Shown here: positions 1 to 8,764 of the stretch, one piece after another
Numbering within the stretch: the first letter of the stretch is position 1
Layout of the letters: every line of letters starts with the position of its first letter
Assembly (NCBI RefSeq): GCF_000607165.1
Contig: NZ_JFZG01000003.1
Span: 310,001-374,000 of the forward strand
From: Ralstonia pickettii
GTDB taxonomy: Bacteria > Pseudomonadota > Gammaproteobacteria > Burkholderiales > Burkholderiaceae
Length of the DNA stretch: 64,000 nucleotides
Direction: 5' to 3'
Program-made: the position numbers and the translations under genes
The notes under the pieces: generated by a model
The model's input: the letters and a program-made list of their open reading frames with translations, nothing else
Told to the model about the DNA's origin: nothing
Databases searched by the model: none

Positions 1-205
1 GCGGTTGTGCGTTGGCGTCGTCGATGCCGAGTTTCAGATTCGCCAGAAACTGCTCGCCCACATTCGAGAGCGGCCCGCTCAACTGATCAATGAACGCCAC
101 CTTGATGGGCGCTGAGTCTGCGGCGTGCGCCAGCGGTGCGAACAACAGCGCCCCGGCACAAGCCAACGCGGACAAGGGACGGGCAAAGCGAATCACTGCG
201 GGCAT
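1..205 (-). CDS. Branched-chain-type ABC transporter substrate-binding protein, N-terminal part
   Basis: Partial gene cut by the window edge; only the first 68 codons are visible. The start ATG (203-205) follows a strong GGAGGA Shine-Dalgarno. The N-terminus is a Sec signal peptide (basic start, hydrophobic core, likely cleavage after AHA), followed by IKVAFIDQLSGPLSNVGEQF. That is how periplasmic binding proteins of the LivJ/Peripla_BP_6 type begin. It would capture an organic or amino acid in the periplasm for an ABC importer. It lies directly downstream of the carboxylase and acyl-CoA ligase on the same strand, so it may import the substrate of that pathway (inference). Confidence 0.75.
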   Translation of the reverse strand, partial: MPAVIRFARPLSALACAGALLFAPLAHAADSAPIKVAFIDQLSGPLSNVGEQFLANLKLGIDDANAQP

Positions 206-230
206 GTCTCCTCCTTGTGTGTGTTCTCGT

Positions 231-3200
231 CTACCACGTGTCGATGAAACGGCGCGTGGCTGGGTCGCGCGCGTGCCGCGGCTGCGCAGGCGGCGTTGAT
301 TGCAGCCCCCGCAACAACCAGCGGCGCGTATCGGCTGGGTCGATCACGGCGTCGATCTCGAGATAGCTGGCGATGTTGAGCGCGCGGCCTTCCTCGTAGG
401 CGGCATCGACCATCTTGCGGAACAGCGCCTCGCGCTCGGCAAGGTCTTCCACCGCTTCCAGCTCTTTGCGATAACCCAGGCGGATGGCGCCTTCGATGCC
501 CATGCCGCCAAACTCGCCGCTCGGCCACGACGCGGTGAAGAACGGCGCGTGGAAACCGCCCGCGGCCATGGCCATCGCCCCGAGGCCGTAGCCTTTGCGC
601 AGCACGACGGTGAAGAAGGGCACGCGCAAGTTGCCCGCCGTCACGAACATGCGGCTGACGTGGCGCACGGTGGCGGTTTTCTCAGCTTCTGGCCCGACCA
701 TGAAACCCGGTGTGTCGCACAGCGAGACGATGGGCAGATCGAACGCGTTGCACAACTGCATGAAGCGTGACGCCTTATCCGCGGCCGCCGCATCGATGGC
801 GCCGCCCAGGTGGCGCGGGTTGTTGGCGATGCAGCCGAAGGCGCGCCCTTCGATGCGGATCAGCGCGGTGATGATGCCCACGCCAAAGGCCTGCCGCAGC
901 TCCAGCACGGAACCTGTATCGGCCAGCGCATCGATCACGGCGCGCATGTCATAGCTACGCATGCGGTTTTCGGGAATCGCGTGGCGCAGGTGGCGCACGT
1001 CGCCGGCTTCCCACTTGGTGAGCGGACCCTGGAAATAGCTCAGATAGCGGCGCGCGACATCCACGGCTTCGGTCTCGTCGTCGACCAGGACATCGATCAC
1101 GCCATTGGGCGCCTGCACGCTCACGGGGCCGACCTCTTCGGGCGCGTATACGCCAAGGCCGCCGCCTTCAATCATGGCCGGGCCGCCCATACCGATGGTC
1201 GCGTCGCGTGTGGCGATGATCACGTCAGCGCAGCCCAGCAGCGCGGCATTGCCCGCAAAGCAGCGGCCTGACACGATGCCGACGGTCGGCACCAGCCCAG
1301 AGAGGCGCGCGAAGTGAATGAAGGTCGGGCAGTCCAGGCCGCTGACGCCGCGCTTTTCAGTGTCGCCCGGCCGGCCGCCGCCGCCTTCGGCGAACAGCAC
1401 AACGGGCAGCTTCCATTGCTGCGCCAACTCCAGCGCGCGGTCGGTCTTCTTGTGGTTGAAGGTACCTTGTGTCCCGGCCAGCACGGTGTAGTCGTACGCG
1501 AGCACCATGAAGCGCGCATCCTGATCTGGAAAGTGCGCGCCGTTGACGGTGCCAATGCCGGTGATGATGCCGTCAGCCGGTGTCGAGCGAATCAAGTCAT
1601 CGAGCGCGCGCCGTTGGCGTTGCGCCGCAATGGCCAGCGCGCCGTACTCGATGAATGAGCCAGCGTCGCACAGGTGGTCGATGTTCTCGCGCGCGGTGCG
1701 CTGGCCGGTCTTGCGGCGGCGGGCAATGGCTTCCGGGCGGTTTGCATCGAGGCCGAATGCATGGCGGTCGATGACGGCCTGCAGGTCGGGGCGAATATGG
1801 TCGAGGGCGATCTCGGTGTCGGCGGTTGCGTGGTCGTGTTGCGCGTCGCTGGGCTGCAGCACGGCCAGCGGCTGGCCCTCGCGCACCGTTGCGCCTGCCT
1901 GAGCGCAGACCTGCAGCACGCGTCCGGCCGCGGGCGCGATGACGACGTGCTCCATCTTCATCGCTTCAATCACAGCGAGCACCTCGCCGCGTACGACCGT
2001 GGCACCGGCTTCTGCGTGGATCTGAATGAGCGCGCCATCCATTGGCGCGGTGAGGACTTCGGCGTCGTCAGGAAGCTCGTCGACGAATGCTGTTGCAGGC
2101 GTGACGTCAGTGGCTGCGATCGACGTGGCGTGCAGCGCGGGATGGGCTTCGCCATTGCCAGCGGCCAGCTCGGCGAGCTTCGCATCGAGGAACTGCGTGT
2201 GCACGGCGTTGGCTTGCACGTCGGCATTGTGCAGCAGGTCTTGCAGCAGCCGCTTGTTGGTGGCCAGTCCTTCGATGCGGAACTCACACAGCGCGCGGTA
2301 CGTCTGTGCCAGCGTCTGCGCATACGTGCCGTGCGGCGCGTGGACGATCAATTTGGCCAGCAGCGAATCAAAGCGCGGGTTCGGACGGTAGCCCGCATAA
2401 CCGCAGGTGTCGACGCGCACGCCGGGGCCGTTGGGTGGTTCGAATGCGGTGAGCGTGCCGGTGGATGGATGCGGTTGTCCGGACGCATCGATGGTCTCGG
2501 CATTGATGCGCACTTGCACGGCATGGCCGCGCGGTGCGATTGGCCGAGCAAGCCCCAGGTCGGTGAGCGAGGCACCTTGCGCCAGGGCCAGTTGCGTCAT
2601 CACCAAGTCAACGCCCGTCACCATTTCCGTGACGGTGTGCTCGACTTGCACGCGCGGGTTGGCTTCCATGAAGTAGAACGTGGCGTGCGGCGTGCCCGCG
2701 CCTTCCACGAGGAACTCGAACGTGCCGATGCCGCTGTAGCCCGCCGCTTTGGCGAGTGTGACGGCAGCGTCAGCGATGCGCGTGCGCAGGGCGTCGTCCA
2801 ACGCGGGGCTGGGCGCGATCTCGATCAGTTTCTGGTGACGGCGCTGCAGGCTGCATTCACGCTCGCCGAGATGCATCACGTGGCCATGTGCGTCTGAAAC
2901 GATCTGGATTTCGATATGGCGCGGCGCAGGCACCAGCGCTTCCACATAGACGTCTCCGCTGCCCGGTTGGCCGCCACCGGCGGTGGTGGCTTCAGAGACG
3001 CAACGCGCATACGCGTCGGCAATCGCCTGCGCATCGTGCACCGCGCGCATACCGCGTCCGCCGCCGCCGGCCACGGCCTTGATCATCATGCCGTGCGAGG
3101 GCGGCAGCGCGGCGAAGAAGGCGCGCGCATCTTCAAGCGCGGTCGCGCCTTGCGTCCCGCTGACGATGGGAATGCCAGCCTCGTGCGCAAGTGCCCGCGC

Positions 3201-3554
3201 ACGTGCCTTGTCGCCGAAGAGGTCGAGCACGCGCGGTGACGGTCCGATGAACTGCACTCCGGCCTGTGCGCACTGGCGGGCGAAGGCGGCGTTCTCGCTC
3301 AGGAAGCCATAGCCGGGATGAACGGCATCGGCGCCGACGGCGCGTGCAGCCGCGAGGATGGCTGCACCGTCGAGATAGGCGCGCGGGCCGGTGCCAGGCA
3401 AGGGCACGGCTTCATCGGCGCGTAGTGGGTGCAGCGCGTCGCAATCGTCTTCGGAATAGACGGCGACCGAGGGCAAGCCCATCGTGGCGGCTGCGCGGGC
3501 AATGCGAATGGCGATCTCGCCGCGATTGGCGATCAGCAGTTTGCGAAACGTCAT
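231..3554 (-). CDS. Single-chain biotin-dependent acyl-CoA carboxylase (biotin carboxylase-BCCP-carboxyltransferase fusion)
   Basis: A 1107-aa protein carrying a whole acyl-CoA carboxylase in one chain. Residues about 1-450 are an ATP-grasp biotin carboxylase (RKLLIANRGEIAIRI start, GGGGRGM glycine loop near 165). Residues about 505-585 are a biotinyl domain with EAMKMEH; the biotinylated lysine is about residue 533. Residues about 600-1107 are a carboxyltransferase of the propionyl/methylcrotonyl-CoA beta type (for example GGGGRPGDTEKRGVSGLDCP, and GRCFAGNAALLGCADVIIAT). Most bacterial acyl-CoA carboxylases split these parts over two or three subunits. It is followed on the same strand by the ABC binding protein and preceded by the acyl-CoA ligase (14-nt gap), so they probably form one operon. 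The substrate (acetyl-, propionyl-, geranyl- or another acyl-CoA) cannot be told from sequence. Confidence 0.9.
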   Translation of the reverse strand: MTFRKLLIANRGEIAIRIARAAATMGLPSVAVYSEDDCDALHPLRADEAVPLPGTGPRAYLDGAAILAAARAVGADAVHPGYGFLSENAAFARQCAQAGVQFIGPSPRVLDLFGDKARARALAHEAGIPIVSGTQGATALEDARAFFAALPPSHGMMIKAVAGGGGRGMRAVHDAQAIADAYARCVSEATTAGGGQPGSGDVYVEALVPAPRHIEIQIVSDAHGHVMHLGERECSLQRRHQKLIEIAPSPALDDALRTRIADAAVTLAKAAGYSGIGTFEFLVEGAGTPHATFYFMEANPRVQVEHTVTEMVTGVDLVMTQLALAQGASLTDLGLARPIAPRGHAVQVRINAETIDASGQPHPSTGTLTAFEPPNGPGVRVDTCGYAGYRPNPRFDSLLAKLIVHAPHGTYAQTLAQTYRALCEFRIEGLATNKRLLQDLLHNADVQANAVHTQFLDAKLAELAAGNGEAHPALHATSIAATDVTPATAFVDELPDDAEVLTAPMDGALIQIHAEAGATVVRGEVLAVIEAMKMEHVVIAPAAGRVLQVCAQAGATVREGQPLAVLQPSDAQHDHATADTEIALDHIRPDLQAVIDRHAFGLDANRPEAIARRRKTGQRTARENIDHLCDAGSFIEYGALAIAAQRQRRALDDLIRSTPADGIITGIGTVNGAHFPDQDARFMVLAYDYTVLAGTQGTFNHKKTDRALELAQQWKLPVVLFAEGGGGRPGDTEKRGVSGLDCPTFIHFARLSGLVPTVGIVSGRCFAGNAALLGCADVIIATRDATIGMGGPAMIEGGGLGVYAPEEVGPVSVQAPNGVIDVLVDDETEAVDVARRYLSYFQGPLTKWEAGDVRHLRHAIPENRMRSYDMRAVIDALADTGSVLELRQAFGVGIITALIRIEGRAFGCIANNPRHLGGAIDAAAADKASRFMQLCNAFDLPIVSLCDTPGFMVGPEAEKTATVRHVSRMFVTAGNLRVPFFTVVLRKGYGLGAMAMAAGGFHAPFFTASWPSGEFGGMGIEGAIRLGYRKELEAVEDLAEREALFRKMVDAAYEEGRALNIASYLEIDAVIDPADTRRWLLRGLQSTPPAQPRHARDPATRRFIDTW

Positions 3555-3568
3555 GGAGCAGGCGTGGG

Positions 3569-5272
3569 TTAGAGCTGTTCAGCGAGTGGTGCAAGATCCT
3601 GTTTGCGCACCTTGCCGGTGGCCGTGAGCGGCAGCGTGTCGACGATGCGCACGACGGGCACCTTGTAGATAGCCATGTTCTCGCGACACCAATTGGTAAG
3701 GGCGGCGTCATCCAATGTGCCGACGGCCTCGGGCCGCAGCATCACGAAGGCGACGGGAAGCTGGCCGCGTTGTTCGTCGGCGCGGCCCACGACGGCAGAA
3801 CCGAGGATGGCCGGATGCTTGCCGAGCATGGCTTCGATCTCCGCCGGGAAGACGCTCATGCCGTTGACCTTGAGCATCTCCTTGCGGCGGCCGAGATAGT
3901 GGACGTAACCCTGTTCGTCAATGCAGCCGATGTCGCCGGTGTGGAACCAGCCGTTGCGCAGGGTTTGCGCGGTGGCGTCTGGCTTGTTCCAATAGCCTTT
4001 GAGCAGCGTCGGCGTGCGCACGCAGAGTTCGCCTTCGGCGCCGATCGGCATCAGTTCGTGCGTGTCGAAATCGCAGATCTTGAAATCGGTGCCCGGCACC
4101 GGCAACCCGACGAAAATCGGTTGCGATCGCAGGTCGAAATCGTCGTCCTGCATGCCGACCGTGAAGCTGTTGCAGGTCTGCGTTTCTGTCATGCCCCAGG
4201 CGCTCTCGGCCATCATCGAGCCGGTCAGTTCGCGCCATGCACGGCGGTACTCGGGGTTCAGCTTTTTCACGAACGACGACACGCCCGTATGCCGCAGCGA
4301 ACGTAAGTCGTACGCATGCACACGAGGATGCGCCATCACCTCGGCCGCGCTGTCGACAAGCATCGAGCCGTTGGTCACGCAGTAGCGCTGCACGCCAGCC
4401 ATGAAGGCCTCCGCATCCCAGCGAGCGAGCAGCACAAGCGGCACGCCAAGGAAGGCTGGGAAGATCAGGCCGGTGTTTTCGCCGGCAATCCAGAACTGCG
4501 GATAGAAGCTGAGCATGACGGTGTCGGCATCCGCGCGCAGCGATACGGCCGAGAACGCGGCAGCCATGTCCACCATGTCGCCCTGCGTGTGGATGCAGCC
4601 CTTAGGCAGCCCCGTCGTGCCGCCGGTGTAGTTGAGCGCAGCAACCGCATCAAGCGAACCAGGCGGAAGAGGGATCGGCGTGGTCTGAGCCAATGCGGGC
4701 AACAAGTCGATTGCATCGCCGCAGGCCAGCGGCGGCTCGGTCAGCATTGCCGGGAGCGGCAGCGTCGGCTGTGCGGGGAGCACGTCTGCGTAACGGGTGA
4801 CGAAGACGTGCTCGATCGATGTTTCGGCCCGCACGTCACGCACCAGCGGCATAAGGCGATCCAGCGTGACGATGGCCCGCGGTGTGGCGTCGCTCAGCGC
4901 ATGCATCAACTCCGCTCGCTGCGATAGCGGGCTGATCGGCACATACACGGCGCCCAGCTTGAGAATGCCGAAGAACACCGCATTGAATTGCGGGCAGTTC
5001 GACAGGAACACCGCAACGCGGTCGCCCGCGCCAATGCCGTGTTGCGTGAGCAGCGCGGCGAAGCGGTCGGAGAGATCGTCAAGCTGGGCGAACGTCGTGT
5101 CGTGCCCGTAAAAGTGGATGGCCGGCTTGTCTGGCGTGGTGCGCGCCCAGTGCCGCAGATAGTCTGTGAGGGCAGCGCGCCCGATCGGGTAATGCGGCTC
5201 GCGGGGGGTATCGACCGGCCATGCGCGCGCCCAGAGCGCGCGAACGCGGCCGAGATACTCGGACTCGTCCAT
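3569..5272 (-). CDS. AMP-dependent acyl-CoA synthetase/ligase
   Basis: A 567-aa ANL-superfamily enzyme that activates a carboxylic acid with ATP and CoA through an acyl-adenylate. The P-loop motif NYTGGTTGLPKGCIH, the GYWNKPDAT/NGWFHTGDIG block and the C-terminal YLGRRKEMLKVNG hinge and PLTATGKVRKQDL lysine region are all present, so both the adenylation and thioesterification halves look intact. I chose the ATG at 5270-5272 (MDESEYLG); an upstream in-frame ATG at 5314 would add 14 unlikely residues. It sits 14 nt before the carboxylase fusion and diverges from a TetR gene. The likely job is to make the CoA ester that the carboxylase then carboxylates (inference). Confidence 0.87.
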   Translation of the reverse strand: MDESEYLGRVRALWARAWPVDTPREPHYPIGRAALTDYLRHWARTTPDKPAIHFYGHDTTFAQLDDLSDRFAALLTQHGIGAGDRVAVFLSNCPQFNAVFFGILKLGAVYVPISPLSQRAELMHALSDATPRAIVTLDRLMPLVRDVRAETSIEHVFVTRYADVLPAQPTLPLPAMLTEPPLACGDAIDLLPALAQTTPIPLPPGSLDAVAALNYTGGTTGLPKGCIHTQGDMVDMAAAFSAVSLRADADTVMLSFYPQFWIAGENTGLIFPAFLGVPLVLLARWDAEAFMAGVQRYCVTNGSMLVDSAAEVMAHPRVHAYDLRSLRHTGVSSFVKKLNPEYRRAWRELTGSMMAESAWGMTETQTCNSFTVGMQDDDFDLRSQPIFVGLPVPGTDFKICDFDTHELMPIGAEGELCVRTPTLLKGYWNKPDATAQTLRNGWFHTGDIGCIDEQGYVHYLGRRKEMLKVNGMSVFPAEIEAMLGKHPAILGSAVVGRADEQRGQLPVAFVMLRPEAVGTLDDAALTNWCRENMAIYKVPVVRIVDTLPLTATGKVRKQDLAPLAEQL

Positions 5273-5412
5273 CGACAAAGCTTGTCTCCGTTGGATTGTG
5301 CAGTGCGTGCGCACGGCGGCGCCGCACTATCTATACTGGAAAGTAATTTTTTATACCAACGGGTAAGAATATAGAAAGCGTTCTTTGATGCGTCAAGCAT
5401 TTGAGCGCGATG

Positions 5413-5458
5413 ATGTCGCCAAGATGCGCGTATGCCACGGCGCATACGCGGGCGACAT
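5413..5458. repeat. Nested inverted repeat upstream of the TetR gene
   Basis: The outer arms ATGTCGCC (5413-5420) and GGCGACAT (5451-5458) enclose inner arms CGCGTATG (5427-5434) and CATACGCG (5443-5450). Both 8-bp arms match perfectly; a 6-nt bulge separates them on the left side only. It ends 15 bp before the TetR start codon, inside the TetR/acyl-CoA ligase divergent region. It could be a TetR operator or an mRNA hairpin. Confidence 0.5.
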
Positions 5459-5473
5459 GCGAAAATATGCGCC

Positions 5474-6184
5474 ATGTCCACCGTCCGCAAATCCGCCGTT
5501 TCCGACGTGCAACCGTCTGCTGAAACCGAGGCGCCCGAAGCCCCCGGCGTCGCACCGCCGGCCACGCGCCCGCACATCGCCGAGCGGCAGGAGGCCCGCC
5601 GCCGGCAGATTCTCGACACAGCCGCGCAGCTCTTCTTCACCAAAGGCTATGCCGGCATGACGATGAGCGACCTGTGCAACGCGCTGGGCGTGACCAAACC
5701 GGCGGTGTACTACTACTTCACCGACAAGTACGAGATTTTCGACATTCTGTGCCGCGAGGCCGCGCAGGACTGTCTGTCGGCGATCCGGGAAACGGCCGAT
5801 CAGGCCCTACCCGTGCGGGAGCGCCTGCAGGCGTGTCTGCTGGAAATGGCTCGCCGTTGCATCGACTGCCACTACGCCGCAGCACTGACGTATCGCGATC
5901 GGCAATACCTGCGCCCCGAAACGGTGGAATGGCTGCACGGCATGTCGCGGGCGTATTACCGCGATCTCTATGCGCTGCTCGATGAGGGCAAGCGCGCCGG
6001 CGTGTTCGACTTTGGCGATGCGCGCGTCGCCGCGCACTCGATGGGCGGTGTGATGGGCTTCATGTACACGTGGCACGATCCATCGCGCATTGACGCCGGC
6101 GTGCTGGCGCACGAGTTGTCGAGCGCCATGATGAAGATCATTCTGCCGGCCGCCCCAGGCCCAGCAACTAAACCCGCGTCCTGA
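5474..6184 (+). CDS. TetR/AcrR family transcriptional regulator
   Basis: A 236-aa one-component regulator. After a Pro/Ala-rich N-terminal tail of about 35 residues comes a TetR helix-turn-helix (RRRQILDTAAQLFFTKGYAG, then MSDLCNALGVTKPAVYYYF). The rest is the helical ligand-binding and dimer domain. I chose the ATG at 5474; upstream in-frame codons lie in the palindromic promoter region. It diverges from the acyl-CoA ligase-carboxylase operon with a 200-bp intergenic region holding AT-rich promoter-like sequence and a nested palindrome. By analogy with KstR2/FadR-type TetR proteins it probably represses that operon in response to an acyl-CoA (inference). Its 3' end overlaps the convergent MBL gene by 17 bp. 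Confidence 0.85.
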   Translation: MSTVRKSAVSDVQPSAETEAPEAPGVAPPATRPHIAERQEARRRQILDTAAQLFFTKGYAGMTMSDLCNALGVTKPAVYYYFTDKYEIFDILCREAAQDCLSAIRETADQALPVRERLQACLLEMARRCIDCHYAAALTYRDRQYLRPETVEWLHGMSRAYYRDLYALLDEGKRAGVFDFGDARVAAHSMGGVMGFMYTWHDPSRIDAGVLAHELSSAMMKIILPAAPGPATKPAS

Positions 6185-6983
6185 GCGCCGCGCTAGCAGT
6201 TGCGCTCGGCAAGACGGGGAGGCGGAAGATCTCCGGCGTCATCAGGTCGATGCCGCAATCGAGCGTTTCCACCCAATCGATGAACCGCTTGACCATGGCT
6301 GGCCCGCGAAACGGCTGGCCGTGCTGCGGCACGATCCATTCGATGTCCAGCCCGCGCACCATCTGCGCCCATAGCCGGCACACCCGGTTGCCGCTCATGT
6401 AGCGGCGGTGGAAGGGCGCCATCAGCGGCAGGTGCGCGTCAAAATCTTCCACGGGCTTGGCGGCCACGTTGGCGTGCACCATCGACGCCCCCAGATCGCC
6501 CGAGAACAGGATGCGCGATACCGGATCGTAGAACTGGAAGTTGCCCTCGGAATGCAGGAAATGCGCCGGCACCGCCAGCAGATGTGATTGCCCCAGCGGA
6601 ATCGCCATGCCCGTATCCGGGATCGGCACGATGCGGCCCTCGGTTTTGCCGACCGTGCAGAAATGCGGCAGAAAACGCTCCCACACGCGCGAGATCAGGA
6701 TGTCGCAGCTCGAGCTCGTCAGCCACCGTCCCGCCGAGGCGACGATATCTGGATCTGCATGCGAGGCCAGCACGTAGTCGAGCTGCTTGGGCGAAAAGTA
6801 CCGGTTCATCGCCAAAAACAGCGCGTTGTAGGTCATCTGACCCCCTGGGTCGATCAGCGCGCCGTGGCCGTGATCGACGATCAGGAATTGGTTTGTCTGC
6901 ACCGGCAGGTCGTCGTGATCGTCGACCAGGTCGGAAAACATCAGGCAGACATGCTCGGGCGTTTCGTAGAGCGTCGTGACCAT
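6168..6983 (-). CDS. ODP-type metallo-beta-lactamase-fold protein
   Basis: A 271-aa MBL-fold protein resembling the oxygen-binding di-iron (ODP) domain of flavodiiron proteins: QTNQFLIVDHGHGALIDPGG, then SHADPD, HFLHSEGNFQFYDPVSRILFSGDLGAS and IVPQHGQPFRG. The usual HxExDH metal motif reads H75-A-D77-P-D79-I80, so one carboxylate is swapped and the last His is missing; the His of HFLHSEG, the Asp of SGDLGAS and the His of PQHG remain. There is no flavodoxin domain. I chose the start MVTTLYETPE (ATG 6981-6983), because upstream in-frame residues look non-coding. A role in O2/redox sensing or hydrolysis is possible; function is not known. Confidence 0.75.
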   Translation of the reverse strand: MVTTLYETPEHVCLMFSDLVDDHDDLPVQTNQFLIVDHGHGALIDPGGQMTYNALFLAMNRYFSPKQLDYVLASHADPDIVASAGRWLTSSSCDILISRVWERFLPHFCTVGKTEGRIVPIPDTGMAIPLGQSHLLAVPAHFLHSEGNFQFYDPVSRILFSGDLGASMVHANVAAKPVEDFDAHLPLMAPFHRRYMSGNRVCRLWAQMVRGLDIEWIVPQHGQPFRGPAMVKRFIDWVETLDCGIDLMTPEIFRLPVLPSATASAALRTRV

Positions 6984-7219
6984 GGGAGAGGGCGGGCGCG
7001 GTTGGAATGCTCCGATGGTCGCGCAGGGCGTGGCCGCCACACTTGATCCGTGTCAAGGCCGGTGTGACGTCGGCATTGGCCTGGGTGGCCGATCATCCGG
7101 CCCCGGCTGGGTCTCACGTGATAAACTCTTGATCTTTAACGCTTTGCGCGAGCCGCACGCGGGTTTTCCGCTTGGGTCTGGCGCGCCGCCATGCCAACCG
7201 GCATGCCGCATCTCCCCCT

Positions 7220-8716
7220 ATGAATACTGCAACGATGTCTGAAGCGTCAGAAGCGCCGGCCAATGAATCGGTGACATTCGACAGCTTCGGCCTGCATCCG
7301 GACGTCCTCCGCGCGCTGACCGAAAGCGGTTACACCAAGCCCACGCCCATCCAGGCTGCCGCCATCCCGGTGGTGACTGCCGGCTGCGACGTCATGGGCG
7401 CCGCACAAACCGGCACCGGCAAGACCGCCGGTTTCTCGCTGCCGATCATCCACAACCTGCTGCCCGACGCCAACACGAGCGCATCGCCTGCGCGCCACCC
7501 GGTGCGAGCGCTGATCCTCACGCCCACGCGCGAGCTGGCCGACCAGGTGTACGACAACGTTGCCAAGTACGCGAAGTACACGGCGCTGCGTAGCGCGGTC
7601 GTTTTCGGCGGTGTCGACATGAACCCGCAGACGGAGCAACTGCGCCGCGGCGTGGAAATCCTCGTTGCCACGCCGGGCCGTCTGCTCGATCACGTGCAGC
7701 AGCGCAGCGTGAACCTGTCGCAGGTGCGCATGCTGGTGCTGGACGAAGCCGACCGCATGCTCGACATGGGCTTCCTGCCCGACCTGCAGCGCATCATCAA
7801 TCTGCTGCCGGCGCACCGCCAGACGCTGCTGTTCTCGGCCACGTTCTCGCCCGAGATCAAGAAGCTGGCCGCCAGCTACCTGCGTCATCCGCAAACCATT
7901 GAAGTGGCGCGCAGCAACGCCACTGCAGAAAACGTCCGCCAGGTCATCTACACCGTGCCGGACAACCACAAGCAGGCCGCGCTCGTGCACCTGCTGCGTC
8001 AGCGAGCAGAGCAAGGCCTGCCACGCCAGTGCATCGTGTTCTCCAACAGCAAGATCGGCTGCTCACGCCTGGCGCGAGCCCTGGAGCGCGAAGGCATCAA
8101 CGCCAACGCCATCCACGGCGACAAGACGCAGACCGAGCGCATGCAAACGCTCGAAGCGTTCAAGCAAGGTACCGTGGATGTGCTGGTCGCCACCGACGTG
8201 GCGGCGCGCGGTCTCGACATCTCGCAGATGCCGTGCGTGATCAACTTCGACCTGCCGTTCAACGCAGAAGACTACGTGCACCGTATCGGCCGCACGGGTC
8301 GTGCAGGCGCTTCCGGTGACGCTCTGTCGCTGTTCGCCCCGGGCGATGAACGTCTGCTGGCGGACATCGAAAAGCTGATTAAGCGCAATTTGCCGCGCGA
8401 GCAACTAGCCGATTTCGATCCGACCGGTGAACAGGCTCGTGACCGTGAACGCCGCGAGCGCGACGAAAAGCGTGCCCGCAGCGAAGTCCGCCGCTCCCGC
8501 GAGCGTGAAGACCGCAACGGTGCCCGCGTGTTGGATCACACGATCGTGCGCCCGCCTTTCCGCCCATCGGACGACCCGTTCTTCAATCGCCCGTACGAAT
8601 CGTCTCTGCCAGCGGAATCGGCAGAAACTGCCAAGCCAGCGCAAGCGACCGGGCATCCGCGTACCGCCAAGCGCCCAATCGCGGCGCTGCTCGGTGGCGT
8701 GCCGCGCAAGCGTTAA
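7220..8716 (+). CDS. rhlE: DEAD-box ATP-dependent RNA helicase, RhlE type
   Basis: A 498-aa RNA helicase with the full DEAD-box set: Q motif (FDSFGLHPDVLRALTESGY then PTPIQ), Walker A AQTGTGKT, PTRELADQV, ATPGR, VLDEADRMLDMGF, SAT and HRIGRTGRAG. The C-terminal 110 residues are charged and Arg/Glu-rich, as in RhlE proteins, and probably bind RNA. It would unwind structured RNA in ribosome assembly or mRNA decay in the cytoplasm. The start may be the ATG at 7220 (used here) or at 7235; neither has a clear Shine-Dalgarno. It is transcribed alone, with an unrelated minus-strand gene downstream. Confidence 0.92.
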   Translation: MNTATMSEASEAPANESVTFDSFGLHPDVLRALTESGYTKPTPIQAAAIPVVTAGCDVMGAAQTGTGKTAGFSLPIIHNLLPDANTSASPARHPVRALILTPTRELADQVYDNVAKYAKYTALRSAVVFGGVDMNPQTEQLRRGVEILVATPGRLLDHVQQRSVNLSQVRMLVLDEADRMLDMGFLPDLQRIINLLPAHRQTLLFSATFSPEIKKLAASYLRHPQTIEVARSNATAENVRQVIYTVPDNHKQAALVHLLRQRAEQGLPRQCIVFSNSKIGCSRLARALEREGINANAIHGDKTQTERMQTLEAFKQGTVDVLVATDVAARGLDISQMPCVINFDLPFNAEDYVHRIGRTGRAGASGDALSLFAPGDERLLADIEKLIKRNLPREQLADFDPTGEQARDRERRERDEKRARSEVRRSREREDRNGARVLDHTIVRPPFRPSDDPFFNRPYESSLPAESAETAKPAQATGHPRTAKRPIAALLGGVPRKR

Positions 8717-8764
8717 GTCAGTCGACTGAAAACGGCGGCGCTCCTGCCGCCAGGGTCAATTGCC

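Noticed and set aside
1674-2897. 407-codon plus-strand frame across the carboxylase gene
   Set aside because: Antisense shadow; the minus-strand protein has biotin and ATP-grasp motifs.
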